DNA from: Pontibacter sp. G13
GTDB lineage: Bacteria; Bacteroidota; Bacteroidia; J057
DNA: 64,000 bases
Direction: 5' to 3'
Assembly (NCBI RefSeq): GCF_031851795.1
Contig: NZ_CP134696.1
Location: 4,732,501 to 4,796,500, forward strand
The translations under genes and the position numbers were made by a program. Below, piece by piece: positions 1 through 7,992 of this stretch. The number at the start of each line of letters is the position of its first letter. Position 1 is the stretch's first letter. The notes beneath the pieces are model-generated. The model had not been told where the DNA came from, did not search any database, and worked only from the letters and a program-made list of their open reading frames with translations.

Positions 1-3000
1 ATCCGGCCCTGAGAACTGACGTGCTCGATAGTATCGGGTCGTTTGGGTTGGCGCAGCAGCTTGGAGAGAGGCTACTGGCAGAACAGGCGCTCCATCCAGC
101 AATTTGAAGGCCCAAGGAATATTCACCCAGTATTGGATGGGTCGGCCACCCTGTACCGCCGGACTAAACTTCAAGCTCATGATATGCTTATCTATCTCGC
201 TGGTAAGGATTGGGTGGACGGTGCGCACATGCTTATGCTTCTTGTATTGTCCGTTTTTGTCGATCAGGATTCTGGTGACTACCGTGCCTTCGATCCCGGC
301 ATCCCGCGCAACCTTCGGATAGCCGATATTGCGACGAATCTCATCCAGATTGAGGGGGCGTGGCTCCTCTTCCGCAAAGATGAATTCATCCATTCGAGGG
401 ACTTTTTGCCATTCGACATCTTCACTTTGAACCACGTGGACCACTTCTTCTTCCTCGTCATCCATTTCCATCTCGGGGATGTCCTCTGCGATTTCGAAGT
501 CATCTTCCGCAGGCGCATCTACCAGAAGCTCTTTGGCCATCACTCCGTCGATGAAGAAAGCATTGTTATCGGCTCTAGCTCCACGAAGCTCCACATGGTT
601 TGCTTCCACCATTTCAGCTGGCGGTGGAGGGGGAGGAAGAAGCTCCTCATCTACCTCTGCCATTTCATCCTCGACCATTTCGGGCCTAGCTGCTTGATCA
701 ATGGGAATCACAACAGGCTGATTATTGGCGGTCGGTCTTGCTGGTTGTACAGCATCCCCTGCCCCCGCTTGTGGGTCATTGGGAATACCGGGAGCCGCGG
801 CCACGATATTTCGATTCTGTCGCTTGGCCATTTTCTTGATGGATTTCCGCTGGCGATTGGCTCCTGCGACCACTACTTCTTCGAGCACCATTGTATTGGG
901 CGCCATCGTAATTTGTAGTTCATTTTGGGACAAATCCGTGAATCGGGCGGTCTCATATCCGAGGTAATTCACTGCGAAAGACGATACTGGTGCAGCAAGG
1001 GAGATATTGAAGTTTCCGTCAAAATCTGTCGCAACTCCCGAGACAACCTCATTATTCGGTCCATAGAACACGACCGTAGCGCCAATCAGGGCTTCCCCTG
1101 TTTCTTCATCGGAGATATTGCCTTTGAAATAGTACTCCTTTCGGAAGTTGATGTCAGAGCCATATTCGTGGACGACTTGGCTTCTGTAGGCCCCGTCCTC
1201 AAAATACGCCTGAAGGGTTGCCGGTTGATAAAGGTCTAGATCACGGATGGAATAAGCTCCCACTGAATCAGCTTCGTAGGATTGTCCCGTCTCCAATACC
1301 TTGAGGGAAGCAAAAGGAACTGGATTGCCTTGAGCGTCGAGTACCAATCCAGACACCTCCCGCTGTTCTGCTATTTGCTTGATTCCGGGCAAATGGTCAG
1401 CCGTAATCTCCTCCCATGTAAATCTCCTCCAGCCATGTGTGAGCATCACAAGATCACGCGCTGGAACGGCTTTTTCTTCGGTTTTGTCAAAGTAGAAGTA
1501 GGGCTCTTGAATGTCTCCGCGGAGGTCTGCGCCCATCAAAAGCCAAGAGAGAATGTTGTGGGATTTGTCATCGGCAAAAGTCAAGATCTGGTCATCAGTT
1601 ACGGCTACGGACAGCTGGGCGGGAAGCGGTCTTCCCAAATAGTCAGATACGCTCACGGTCATGTTCACTTCCTCACGGGGGAGGTATCGCTCTTTGTCGG
1701 TTTCGATTTCCACCTGCATGGCACGGTCGGCATTCACGAAGGCGAGACGCTCGGCACGGGCCACGCCGCGGCCATCAAACAAGGTGAATTGTACCACCCC
1801 GGTCGGAAACTCTGTGGGGTCTAGGTCAATCTCCGTGACACCGGGATCTACCTCGTATTCGGATGCGAAATAGACCTCTCCACGCATCATGCCCACGAGG
1901 TGTAATTTGTCCTCGAAACTACTCTGCAATTGAATGCGAATTCGGTGCTCATCGGCTTCCAATACTCGGAGTCCCCAGCCACGCTTCAATGGCTTTGGCA
2001 GTGCAAAGGTGTGGCTGATGCCTTTGGGCTCAGTGATGCGCACATGGTAGGAGTAAGTCCCTTCTGGACGAAGATCAAATGCCCCCATTCCCATGTGGTA
2101 GCTCGAAAACTCAGCTACTTGCTCCCCCAGATGGTTTTCTACCACGGCGGTAAAGTCTGCGGCTTGACCATGCTCGTTTACGCCTTTTACGGCAACTCTT
2201 CCAGGCATTCCACGGACCAGTTCTCCGCCTTCCGGATAAAATGATAGATAGAGATTGTCGCGCACAATCGGTACAGATCGAGCTATAGATTCGGTGAGGC
2301 CTTGATAAGGAAACTGGACATTCAGCAAAGCATCGTCAGAGCCGAGATCTTCCGGCAAATCGAATCGGACGAGTGCCAATCCTTCGGAATCAGTCTGCCC
2401 TGATCCATTCAAGACGACTTGGCCATCGATGCTTACAGTGTAGTGAAATGGTTGGGAAACGAGCGGCTGATTTTCATTGTCTTGGAGGTCGAGATCCGCA
2501 ATGACCTCGGCACCGGGACCGTAAGCTTCACGCGCATAATCGAGCTTCATTTTGAGGCGAGGAATTTGAACGGCTTGCACCTGAAACTCCTTGGTAAATG
2601 TGGCGGGCTCTGGATCATTCTCTTGCCAGGCGGTGGAAGCTGTACAGGTGTAAAGTCCTCCGGGAGCGTCCGCTGGTAGGTCCCAATCCCCTTCTGCCAT
2701 GCCGTCTTGGATGATGAGTTCCTGTTCGGAGACCTTGCTTCCCTTGGGATCAGAGATGGTGATGTGCACCACGCCTGAAATATCTGTCGCAGTCAGGTCA
2801 TTGCCATTGCGGACCATGGCGGAATACCAGATGGTTTCACCGGGTTTGTAGAAAGGTTTGTCAAAGGAGACGTACACCCGTTCCTCAGGAAGGTGTGCTT
2901 GGAATTCTTTGGCTTGTTGGATCAAATTTCGAAGAAACTGACCCAGAATCTGCTCAGGGCTATGCATGCCCACGAGAGAGAACCACGTACCTGCGATCAA

Positions 3001-3042
3001 AAGCAGGCTGAGGGGGATTGCAAGATATGGAAATCGCTTCAT
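1..3042 (-). CDS. MG2-domain / CarboxypepD-reg / TonB C-terminal fusion protein (3' end outside window)
   Basis: The minus-strand frame is open from ATG at 3042 to the window edge (1014 codons), so the C-terminus is missing. Residues 1-25 form a signal peptide or anchor. An MG2 (alpha-2-macroglobulin-like) domain follows at about 50-150, with the motif YVSFDKPFYKPGETIWY. Next come the THGWRRF motif common in Bacteroidota MG2 proteins and two carboxypeptidase-regulatory-like beta domains (about 559-625 and 637-700). A short stretch LRGARADNNAFFIDGV (about 814-832) resembles a TonB-receptor plug. After a very acidic linker comes a TonB C-terminal energy-transducer fold (about 904-970, GYPKVARDAGIEGTVV). 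MG2 and CarboxypepD domains are usual in exported envelope proteins; TonB_C normally contacts outer-membrane receptors. Function is inferred only: an envelope protein, possibly interacting with TonB-type receptors. The domain calls are by eye. Confidence 0.8.
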   Translation of the reverse strand, partial: MKRFPYLAIPLSLLLIAGTWFSLVGMHSPEQILGQFLRNLIQQAKEFQAHLPEERVYVSFDKPFYKPGETIWYSAMVRNGNDLTATDISGVVHITISDPKGSKVSEQELIIQDGMAEGDWDLPADAPGGLYTCTASTAWQENDPEPATFTKEFQVQAVQIPRLKMKLDYAREAYGPGAEVIADLDLQDNENQPLVSQPFHYTVSIDGQVVLNGSGQTDSEGLALVRFDLPEDLGSDDALLNVQFPYQGLTESIARSVPIVRDNLYLSFYPEGGELVRGMPGRVAVKGVNEHGQAADFTAVVENHLGEQVAEFSSYHMGMGAFDLRPEGTYSYHVRITEPKGISHTFALPKPLKRGWGLRVLEADEHRIRIQLQSSFEDKLHLVGMMRGEVYFASEYEVDPGVTEIDLDPTEFPTGVVQFTLFDGRGVARAERLAFVNADRAMQVEIETDKERYLPREEVNMTVSVSDYLGRPLPAQLSVAVTDDQILTFADDKSHNILSWLLMGADLRGDIQEPYFYFDKTEEKAVPARDLVMLTHGWRRFTWEEITADHLPGIKQIAEQREVSGLVLDAQGNPVPFASLKVLETGQSYEADSVGAYSIRDLDLYQPATLQAYFEDGAYRSQVVHEYGSDINFRKEYYFKGNISDEETGEALIGATVVFYGPNNEVVSGVATDFDGNFNISLAAPVSSFAVNYLGYETARFTDLSQNELQITMAPNTMVLEEVVVAGANRQRKSIKKMAKRQNRNIVAAAPGIPNDPQAGAGDAVQPARPTANNQPVVIPIDQAARPEMVEDEMAEVDEELLPPPPPPAEMVEANHVELRGARADNNAFFIDGVMAKELLVDAPAEDDFEIAEDIPEMEMDDEEEEVVHVVQSEDVEWQKVPRMDEFIFAEEEPRPLNLDEIRRNIGYPKVARDAGIEGTVVTRILIDKNGQYKKHKHVRTVHPILTSEIDKHIMSLKFSPAVQGGRPIQYWVNIPWAFKLLDGAPVLPVASLQAAAPTQTTRYYRARQFSGPD

Positions 3043-3296
3043 GATATGAGGAGTTGAGGTGCTCGCCGTCCCTCCTCAGAGTGAATTGCGAGACCGAGTG
3101 ATTCCTTGGTACATGTAGACGATCTCCGGCCGGAAAATCGAATGTTTGACATAGGGACAGGACCTTCCCTTCATTTCCACAAACGCCGATTGGGAAAAGT
3201 TGCGGAAAACCTATTTTCCTTCCAATAGCCCTGTGGAAGTTGTGGAGGATGGGAGGAACTTGCCGACTGGTGGAGATGGATATTTGGCCCTACAGG

Positions 3297-3326
3297 AAAA
3301 GGCCTAACTCCAAATTGGAGCAGGCC
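3297..3326 (-). terminator. Rho-independent terminator of the F420_oxidored-like gene
   Basis: On the minus strand, arms GGCCT/AGGCC and CTCCAA/TTGGAG form an interrupted stem with a one-base apex, followed by four T. It lies just past the stop of the minus-strand oxidoreductase gene. I see no other feature in 3043-3354. Confidence 0.7.
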
Positions 3327-3354
3327 AAAGGGACTTATAGTCCAGGGCTGTCTC

Positions 3355-4014
3355 TTAGGATTTCACGATCTTGATATTGAAATCGGCAGTACCGATCGAC
3401 TGATATATTCTGAGCCAAAGTGGAAGGAACATTTCGGGCCCTCGGGAAGAAGAGATGTCTCCGAGGTCGACGATTTCATGAGGTTCCCATCCTGCTTTTT
3501 GTAAAAGGATTCCGAATTGAGTTTTGGCAGCCGGCTCATTTCCCGAAAGAAATACCATATGCGATTCATTCAAGTTTCTCGGATTGAGCATGAGTTTCGC
3601 ATTCAGGGTATTAAGCGACTTGATCACCCGAGCTTCGGGGAACTCCCGCTGGATCTGTTCTCCCAATGAATCTTTATTCTGGACCAATAGCGTCGGGGGC
3701 ATGCCTTGTGAGAAGTCCAACGAATTGGAGAGATCCACCAAGATCTTTCCGGCAAGTGCTTCGGCCGTAGTCATGTGAAGTGCTTCCAGCGTATGGCTGC
3801 CATTGGTGCAATTGAAGACGATGTTTTCAGCTTGTTGGGCGGCTGTTTCAAAAATTGTATGACTGGCGACTTGCGCTGTGTGCTGTGCAACCCAATGCTG
3901 AGCTTTTTCATTTTGGATATTTCTGGTTCCCATGACTACCTCATAGCCCAATTCTATCAACCTGCTTCCGATCGTCTGGCCTACATTTCCAGATCCCAAA
4001 ACTGCTATTTTCAT
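3355..4014 (-). CDS. NAD(P)-binding F420-oxidoreductase-like protein
   Basis: A 219-residue protein starting MKIAVLGSGNVGQTIGSRL. This is the N-terminal Rossmann dinucleotide-binding motif GxGxxG of the NADP-dependent F420 oxidoreductase / DUF2520-like superfamily (pfam03807). In non-methanogens these proteins usually act as NAD(P)H oxidoreductases of unknown substrate. The start at 4014 is chosen because the Rossmann strand begins immediately; upstream codons (to 4086) would add a lysine- and phenylalanine-rich tail unlike the family. It diverges from an HxlR-family regulator with 168 bp between the start codons, an arrangement typical of HxlR regulators and the oxidoreductase they control. 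A terminator follows the gene. The substrate cannot be read from the sequence. Confidence 0.8.
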   Translation of the reverse strand: MKIAVLGSGNVGQTIGSRLIELGYEVVMGTRNIQNEKAQHWVAQHTAQVASHTIFETAAQQAENIVFNCTNGSHTLEALHMTTAEALAGKILVDLSNSLDFSQGMPPTLLVQNKDSLGEQIQREFPEARVIKSLNTLNAKLMLNPRNLNESHMVFLSGNEPAAKTQFGILLQKAGWEPHEIVDLGDISSSRGPEMFLPLWLRIYQSIGTADFNIKIVKS

Positions 4015-4069
4015 ATAAAAGTTCGGTGATTTGTTCTGTTGTGCGAATAGAAACTTTTCAAAATATACT

Positions 4070-4123
4070 AACTTGATATCCAGCAAATCAACCGCCTAGC
4101 GGTGCTAGCCATACTATCAAGTT
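4070..4123. promoter_or_regulatory. Nested inverted repeats in divergent promoter region (candidate HxlR operator)
   Basis: Perfect 9-bp arms AACTTGATA (4070-4078) and TATCAAGTT (4115-4123) flank an inner hyphenated palindrome ACCGC-cta-GCGGT (4091-4103). All sit between the divergent oxidoreductase and HxlR genes. Symmetry and position fit a dimeric wHTH regulator's operator; binding is inferred. Confidence 0.5.
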
Positions 4124-4182
4124 TGACAGATTTGGCGAAAATCATCCCGTTGTCAATTTTTCATCTCCAAAAAGTTATCCAC

Positions 4183-4644
4183 ATGTTGATTGAAGGTAAG
4201 CGATATGTCATTCGGACCCCGATGAAGGATTTCCATTGTGCGATGGATATCACCATGCACTTTGTCGGAGGAAAATGGAAGACCGTAGTGCTTTGGTATC
4301 TCAAAGAAGGGAAAAAGCGATTCAAGGATTTCAAGGAGCGTATGCCGGATATTACCGACAAAATGCTCTCCCTTCAGCTCAAGGCATTGGAGGCTGATGG
4401 ATTCATCAAGCGTACCGTATATCCGGAAGTTCCGCCGCGTGTTGAGTACGAGCTGACAGAATCCGGCGAAACCTTGATGCCGTTGGTGAATGCCATTGCG
4501 AATTGGGGGAGAAGTAAAGGCTGCGAACTAGGCGCCTTGGTGGAGGTGGAATTGGACGGCTCAGAGATGGTCACAGGTCTAGATGCGACCTCAGAAGATT
4601 CCGGAGAGCTAGGGGGTGGGGAGGTTGCTACTCAAGGGAGTTGA
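4183..4644 (+). CDS. HxlR/MarR-like winged-helix transcriptional regulator
   Basis: A 153-residue protein with the HxlR signature: a cysteine near the N-terminus (FHCAMDITMHFVGGKWK), the GGKWK turn, the recognition-helix region RFKDFKERMPDITDKMLS, and the wing (VPPRVEYELTESG). Family members are small dimeric DNA-binding proteins, often sensing electrophiles or oxidants through the N-terminal Cys. The ATG at 4183 is chosen because the upstream extension to 4102 is not family-like. The C-terminal tail after residue about 125 is acidic, glycine- and serine-rich, and longer than usual. It is divergent from the oxidoreductase gene and lies 43 bp upstream of an SRPBCC gene on the same strand, so it probably controls both. 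The inverted repeats at 4070-4123 are the candidate operator. Confidence 0.87.
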   Translation: MLIEGKRYVIRTPMKDFHCAMDITMHFVGGKWKTVVLWYLKEGKKRFKDFKERMPDITDKMLSLQLKALEADGFIKRTVYPEVPPRVEYELTESGETLMPLVNAIANWGRSKGCELGALVEVELDGSEMVTGLDATSEDSGELGGGEVATQGS

Positions 4645-4687
4645 CTTTCTGCACCCAATGGATATTTAACTTTCAATCATCTCCTTT

Positions 4688-5128
4688 ATGACCTTAGAAG
4701 CTCAATCAGCCATACAGATTCAAAAACCTATCTCAGCCGTTTTCGAGGGAATCGTCAATCCCGAAATCATGACCCATTACTTTATCTCCGAAAGTACGGG
4801 GGGACGGCTTGTATCTGGGCAGGATGTGAACTGGAAATTTCCGGAGTTTGAGGATTGGTACCCTATTACAGACATTGAGCTAGTCGCCGATCAATCTATC
4901 TCATTTGTTTGGGAGTCGGATACGGTCGTTCGCATCACACTGGAAGCCCTGGGGAACGAAGACACCCTCGTGCGAGTCAGCGAAAAAGGGAAGGAATACA
5001 ACGAGGAAAATCTGGCGTGGGTGCTGGAAAATACGGGCGGGTGGGCCAATTTTCTCGCCTGCTTGAAAGCCTATCTGGAGTATGGGATTGAACTCCGAAA
5101 AGGGGCGTTTGAATTTATGCGGAAGTAG
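4688..5128 (+). CDS. SRPBCC / AHSA1-like domain protein
   Basis: A 146-residue protein of the START-like SRPBCC superfamily, AHSA1 branch (Activator of Hsp90 ATPase homologue 1-like). It has the N-terminal strand IQIQKPISAVFEGIVNPEIM, the central DWYPITDIELV region, and the C-terminal helix ENTGGWANFLACLKAYLEYG, which matches the GWxxxLxxLkxyLE helix of the family. These proteins make a helix-grip hydrophobic pocket; many bacterial ones sit beside ArsR or HxlR regulators and have unknown ligands. It follows the HxlR gene by 43 bp on the same strand, so the two probably form an operon. Confidence 0.85.
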   Translation: MTLEAQSAIQIQKPISAVFEGIVNPEIMTHYFISESTGGRLVSGQDVNWKFPEFEDWYPITDIELVADQSISFVWESDTVVRITLEALGNEDTLVRVSEKGKEYNEENLAWVLENTGGWANFLACLKAYLEYGIELRKGAFEFMRK

Positions 5129-5174
5129 GAAGGATGAACAAAAAAAGGATGCAGAATAGCATCCTTAGAATAAG

Positions 5175-5570
5175 TTATCCCATCACAAGCTTGAAAGGAT
5201 TGTTGATGGAGGACTCCCCGAATCTTTTCAACAGTTGGGCTGAATTATTGGGGTCTATTTGTTCCTCTTGGATGATTTGCTGAACCTTGGGCTGCTTCAG
5301 ACCTGGAATTCGGGCAACAAAGAATGGCCAAAGTTCGGGTGCTTCATACGTTTTGTCCAGCTTAGGAAAATTGGTGATAGGGCGGATTCTATCTTGTTCC
5401 TTGAACTCATCAGAATATTGGTATCGCCAAATACCATTCTCGAGTTCCAATACGCCAATCAAAAGGCGCTTGTACTTCAAATGGAAAATGAACTGATCTG
5501 AGCTAGGAGTCCGTAGATCGAGGTGGGTTTGGTTCTTCAACACTCGATTCCACCAATTGATGATTTTCAT
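5175..5570 (-). CDS. HipA N-terminal-domain-like small protein
   Basis: A 131-residue protein. Its middle section LIGVLELENGIWRYQYSDEF followed by LWPFFVARIPGLKQP resembles the N-terminal subdomain of HipA kinases (short beta sheet, then the proline-rich PFF..LP segment). The C-terminal LLKRFGESSINNPFKLV looks like the closing segment of stand-alone Bacteroidota relatives. There is no kinase domain here or next to it, and no HipB-like antitoxin, so a toxin-antitoxin role cannot be claimed. The ATG at 5570 is used; a TTG nine bases upstream is the alternative. The gene is monocistronic and converges with the SRPBCC gene across 46 bp. The family call comes from recalled motif similarity, not a search. 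Confidence 0.6.
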   Translation of the reverse strand: MKIINWWNRVLKNQTHLDLRTPSSDQFIFHLKYKRLLIGVLELENGIWRYQYSDEFKEQDRIRPITNFPKLDKTYEAPELWPFFVARIPGLKQPKVQQIIQEEQIDPNNSAQLLKRFGESSINNPFKLVMG

Positions 5571-5842
5571 TGCTTTCAAGAATTGAGGTTAGAATGTTCC
5601 ATCTTGCCTGTAGACATATAGCAATTTAGGCTTACCTATATTGCTTATTTATCCAACCTGAAAATAAAAAACAATAGGTATATTTATTTTTGAGTATGAT
5701 TCAATGTAATAAATTATTTTTATAGATACGCTTTGTCTTCTTGCTATTCAGTGCCTTGGATTTGCAAACCTCCTTCCTCCTTTCGTATTTTCCAAGATGA
5801 GCTGCCTAATGGCCGCCCAACCAAACGCTAACCTAAATTTTC

Positions 5843-7540
5843 ATGAGATTTTTACCCTGGCCGCTGCCCCTCCTCTTGGTGGGCCTGTATGCTTGTTCCC
5901 CCCCAAGCGATCAGGCGCCCTTCGATTTGGTCTTCCAAAATGGACATATTTACACCGTCAATCCCGAACAGCCCGAAGCAGAGGTGGTTGGGGTCGTCGG
6001 CCATGAAATCGCCTTTGTCGGGTCCGCCGCTGAGGCCGCTGCCCGAATGGGAAGTTCCACCAAAGTGGTCGATCTGGATGGCCAAACACTCATCCCCGGA
6101 TTTGTAGAAAGCCACGGCCATCTGCTCAACTTGGGTCGCCAGCAACAGCGCCTTCAACTCGCCAAAGCTGCCAATTTCGAAGCAGTCGCAGAGCAGGTTG
6201 CCGAAGCTGCCGCCCATTCACAGCCTGGAGAATGGATCTTGGGCCGTGGCTGGCATCAGGACAAATGGGACGTACAGCCAGCAGTCAAAGTAGATGGATT
6301 TCCTACGCATGATCTCTTGAGCGAGGCCGCTCCTGACAATCCCGTCTTGTTGGTCCATGCATCAGGTCATGCTGCAATCGCCAATGCCAAGGCCATGGAG
6401 ATCGCTGGAATTGAGGCCAACCAGATTTTTGGGGAAGGCGGAGAGATTATCCTCGATGAAGCGGGAAACCCAACGGGACTTTTCGTGGAAAATGCCGAAT
6501 CCTTGATTGCCGATATGATTCCTGCCGAAACACGCGAAAGTAGGGAAGAGGCCTTGCAGCTAGCGATCGAAGCAAGCCACGAGGCTGGGGTGACCAGTTT
6601 TCATGATGCGGGCGCAGCTGATGAAACCCTCGATATTTTGAAGGATTGGGAGGAAAGCGGAGAATTGTCCCTTCGAGTCTACACCATGTTGATGGGATCG
6701 GATACGACCTTGTTGAAAGATTGGTATGAAGCCGGACCGAAGATCGATCCGACGGGTTATTTGACGATCCGCGCCATCAAACTTTGGGCGGATGGGGCCT
6801 TGGGAAGCCGAGGCGCTTGGTTGCTGTCGCCTTATACCGATATGCCGGGTACATCGGGCATGGCTACCTTGCCAATGAAATATGTTCGTACGGTCTCGGA
6901 TGACGCGTTGGAACATGGATTTCAGCTATGTGTCCACGCCATCGGAGACCGCGCCAACCGCGAGGTATTGGATCAGTACGAGGCCGCATTTGCCGCGCAC
7001 CCGGCACAGGATCACCGTTTCCGGATCGAGCATGCCCAGCATTTGGATCAGGCAGATATCCCTCGATTCGCAGAAATGGGCGTTATCGCCTCCGTGCAAG
7101 GCATTCACATGGCATCTGATCGTCCTTGGGCGATTCGGAGATTGGGGCCTAAGCGAATTATTGCAGGAGCATACGTCTGGCAGAAGCTCATTCAGTCTGG
7201 GGCGGTGGTGATCAATGGAACAGACGTGCCGGTGGAACCCATTAGTCCCATTGCCTGCTTCTACGCATCTGTTTCCCGAAAGACCTTGCTCCAGCAACCC
7301 GATGAAGGATACGAAGCTGATCAGCGCATGACCCGCGAGCAAGCCCTAAAAAGTTATACTTTGGATGCGGCTTTCGGTGCATTTGAAGAAGCGTACAAAG
7401 GCTCCCTGGAAGTGGGCAAAGTGGCGGACTTCACAGTCCTTTCGCAAGATATCATGCAGATAGAAGAGTCCGCTATTTTGGATACCGAGGTGATGATGAC
7501 CGTGGTCGGTGGAGATATCGTGTTCGAAGCAGAACCCTAG
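5843..7540 (+). CDS. Amidohydrolase family 3 (YtcJ-like) lipoprotein
   Basis: A 565-residue protein beginning with a lipoprotein signal: hydrophobic residues 7-17 and lipobox LYAC with Cys18. The body is a metal-dependent amidohydrolase of family 3 (YtcJ-like). HGH at 91-93 supplies the first metal ligands. Further catalytic motifs are VHAIGDRAN at about 365, RIEHAQH at about 393-400, and NGTDVPVEPISP, with the terminal aspartate. The C-terminal strand segment ADFTVLSQDI closes the small beta sandwich. Relatives hydrolyse amide or N-formyl/ureido bonds; the substrate is unknown. The lipid anchor places it in the periplasm or at the outer membrane. A strong terminator follows at 7567, so transcription is probably monocistronic. 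Confidence 0.88.
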   Translation: MRFLPWPLPLLLVGLYACSPPSDQAPFDLVFQNGHIYTVNPEQPEAEVVGVVGHEIAFVGSAAEAAARMGSSTKVVDLDGQTLIPGFVESHGHLLNLGRQQQRLQLAKAANFEAVAEQVAEAAAHSQPGEWILGRGWHQDKWDVQPAVKVDGFPTHDLLSEAAPDNPVLLVHASGHAAIANAKAMEIAGIEANQIFGEGGEIILDEAGNPTGLFVENAESLIADMIPAETRESREEALQLAIEASHEAGVTSFHDAGAADETLDILKDWEESGELSLRVYTMLMGSDTTLLKDWYEAGPKIDPTGYLTIRAIKLWADGALGSRGAWLLSPYTDMPGTSGMATLPMKYVRTVSDDALEHGFQLCVHAIGDRANREVLDQYEAAFAAHPAQDHRFRIEHAQHLDQADIPRFAEMGVIASVQGIHMASDRPWAIRRLGPKRIIAGAYVWQKLIQSGAVVINGTDVPVEPISPIACFYASVSRKTLLQQPDEGYEADQRMTREQALKSYTLDAAFGAFEEAYKGSLEVGKVADFTVLSQDIMQIEESAILDTEVMMTVVGGDIVFEAEP

Positions 7541-7566
7541 AACTTTCCCCTGCCTGATAGAAATTT

Positions 7567-7600
7567 GGCCAAATCCGCATGTCGTGGGTTTGGCCTTTTT
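7567..7600 (+). terminator. Rho-independent terminator after the amidohydrolase gene
   Basis: Perfect stem GGCCAAA (7567-7573) / TTTGGCC (7589-7595), 15-base loop, then TTTTT (7596-7600). Confidence 0.85.
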
Positions 7601-7630
7601 ATTGCACCGTGATCAGAAATTCATGCGCTT

Positions 7631-7948
7631 ATGAACCGGTTCCTATGGATGTTCCTTGCCTGCCTGTGCGCATTCAGCACTTCTATCCAACTTGATCTGC
7701 CTGCCCAAGGACACGACGCCACTTCCCAGTGGGTAGAAGTCCCGCTTTTCCTCCCAGAAGCAGAATTCACCCAAATGCTGGTCTATGATCAGGATGGAGA
7801 TTTGATTGAAATGCCGATCGATGGATATAAATCCGCAGGGAAACAGACCATTCAGCTTGAAACAGTATGGATGGAACCGGGCGTGTATGTCTACGAACTC
7901 ACACAGGGCGACTCGCACACCTGGCACAAAGCCCTCATCATTCCCTGA
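7631..7948 (+). CDS. Small exported protein resembling an isolated T9SS sorting-like beta domain
   Basis: A 105-residue protein with a signal peptide (MNRFLWMFLACLCAFSTSI, cleavage probably after about residue 23). The remaining 80 residues look like one seven-strand beta sandwich of the T9SS type A C-terminal-domain kind: a strand ending TQMLVYDQDGDLI, the middle strand KQTIQLETVWM, then EPGVYVYEL and the closing strand SHTWHKALIIP. Those positions match the turn, the G-x-Y and the final K-x-x-x-I pattern of sorting domains, but no cargo domain precedes it. It lies between a terminator and the aminotransferase gene, 44 bp upstream of the latter. I do not recognise a named family; the alternative is an ordinary small periplasmic beta protein. 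Confidence 0.6.
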   Translation: MNRFLWMFLACLCAFSTSIQLDLPAQGHDATSQWVEVPLFLPEAEFTQMLVYDQDGDLIEMPIDGYKSAGKQTIQLETVWMEPGVYVYELTQGDSHTWHKALIIP

Positions 7949-7992
7949 TTCTTCCTCCCAATTCCTACGCTGGATAGGCGAATTGCAGGGAA

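Noticed and set aside
43-918. Long plus-strand frame opposite the MG2/TonB gene
   Set aside because: The minus-strand frame is open for over 1000 codons with named domains, so this one is a shadow.
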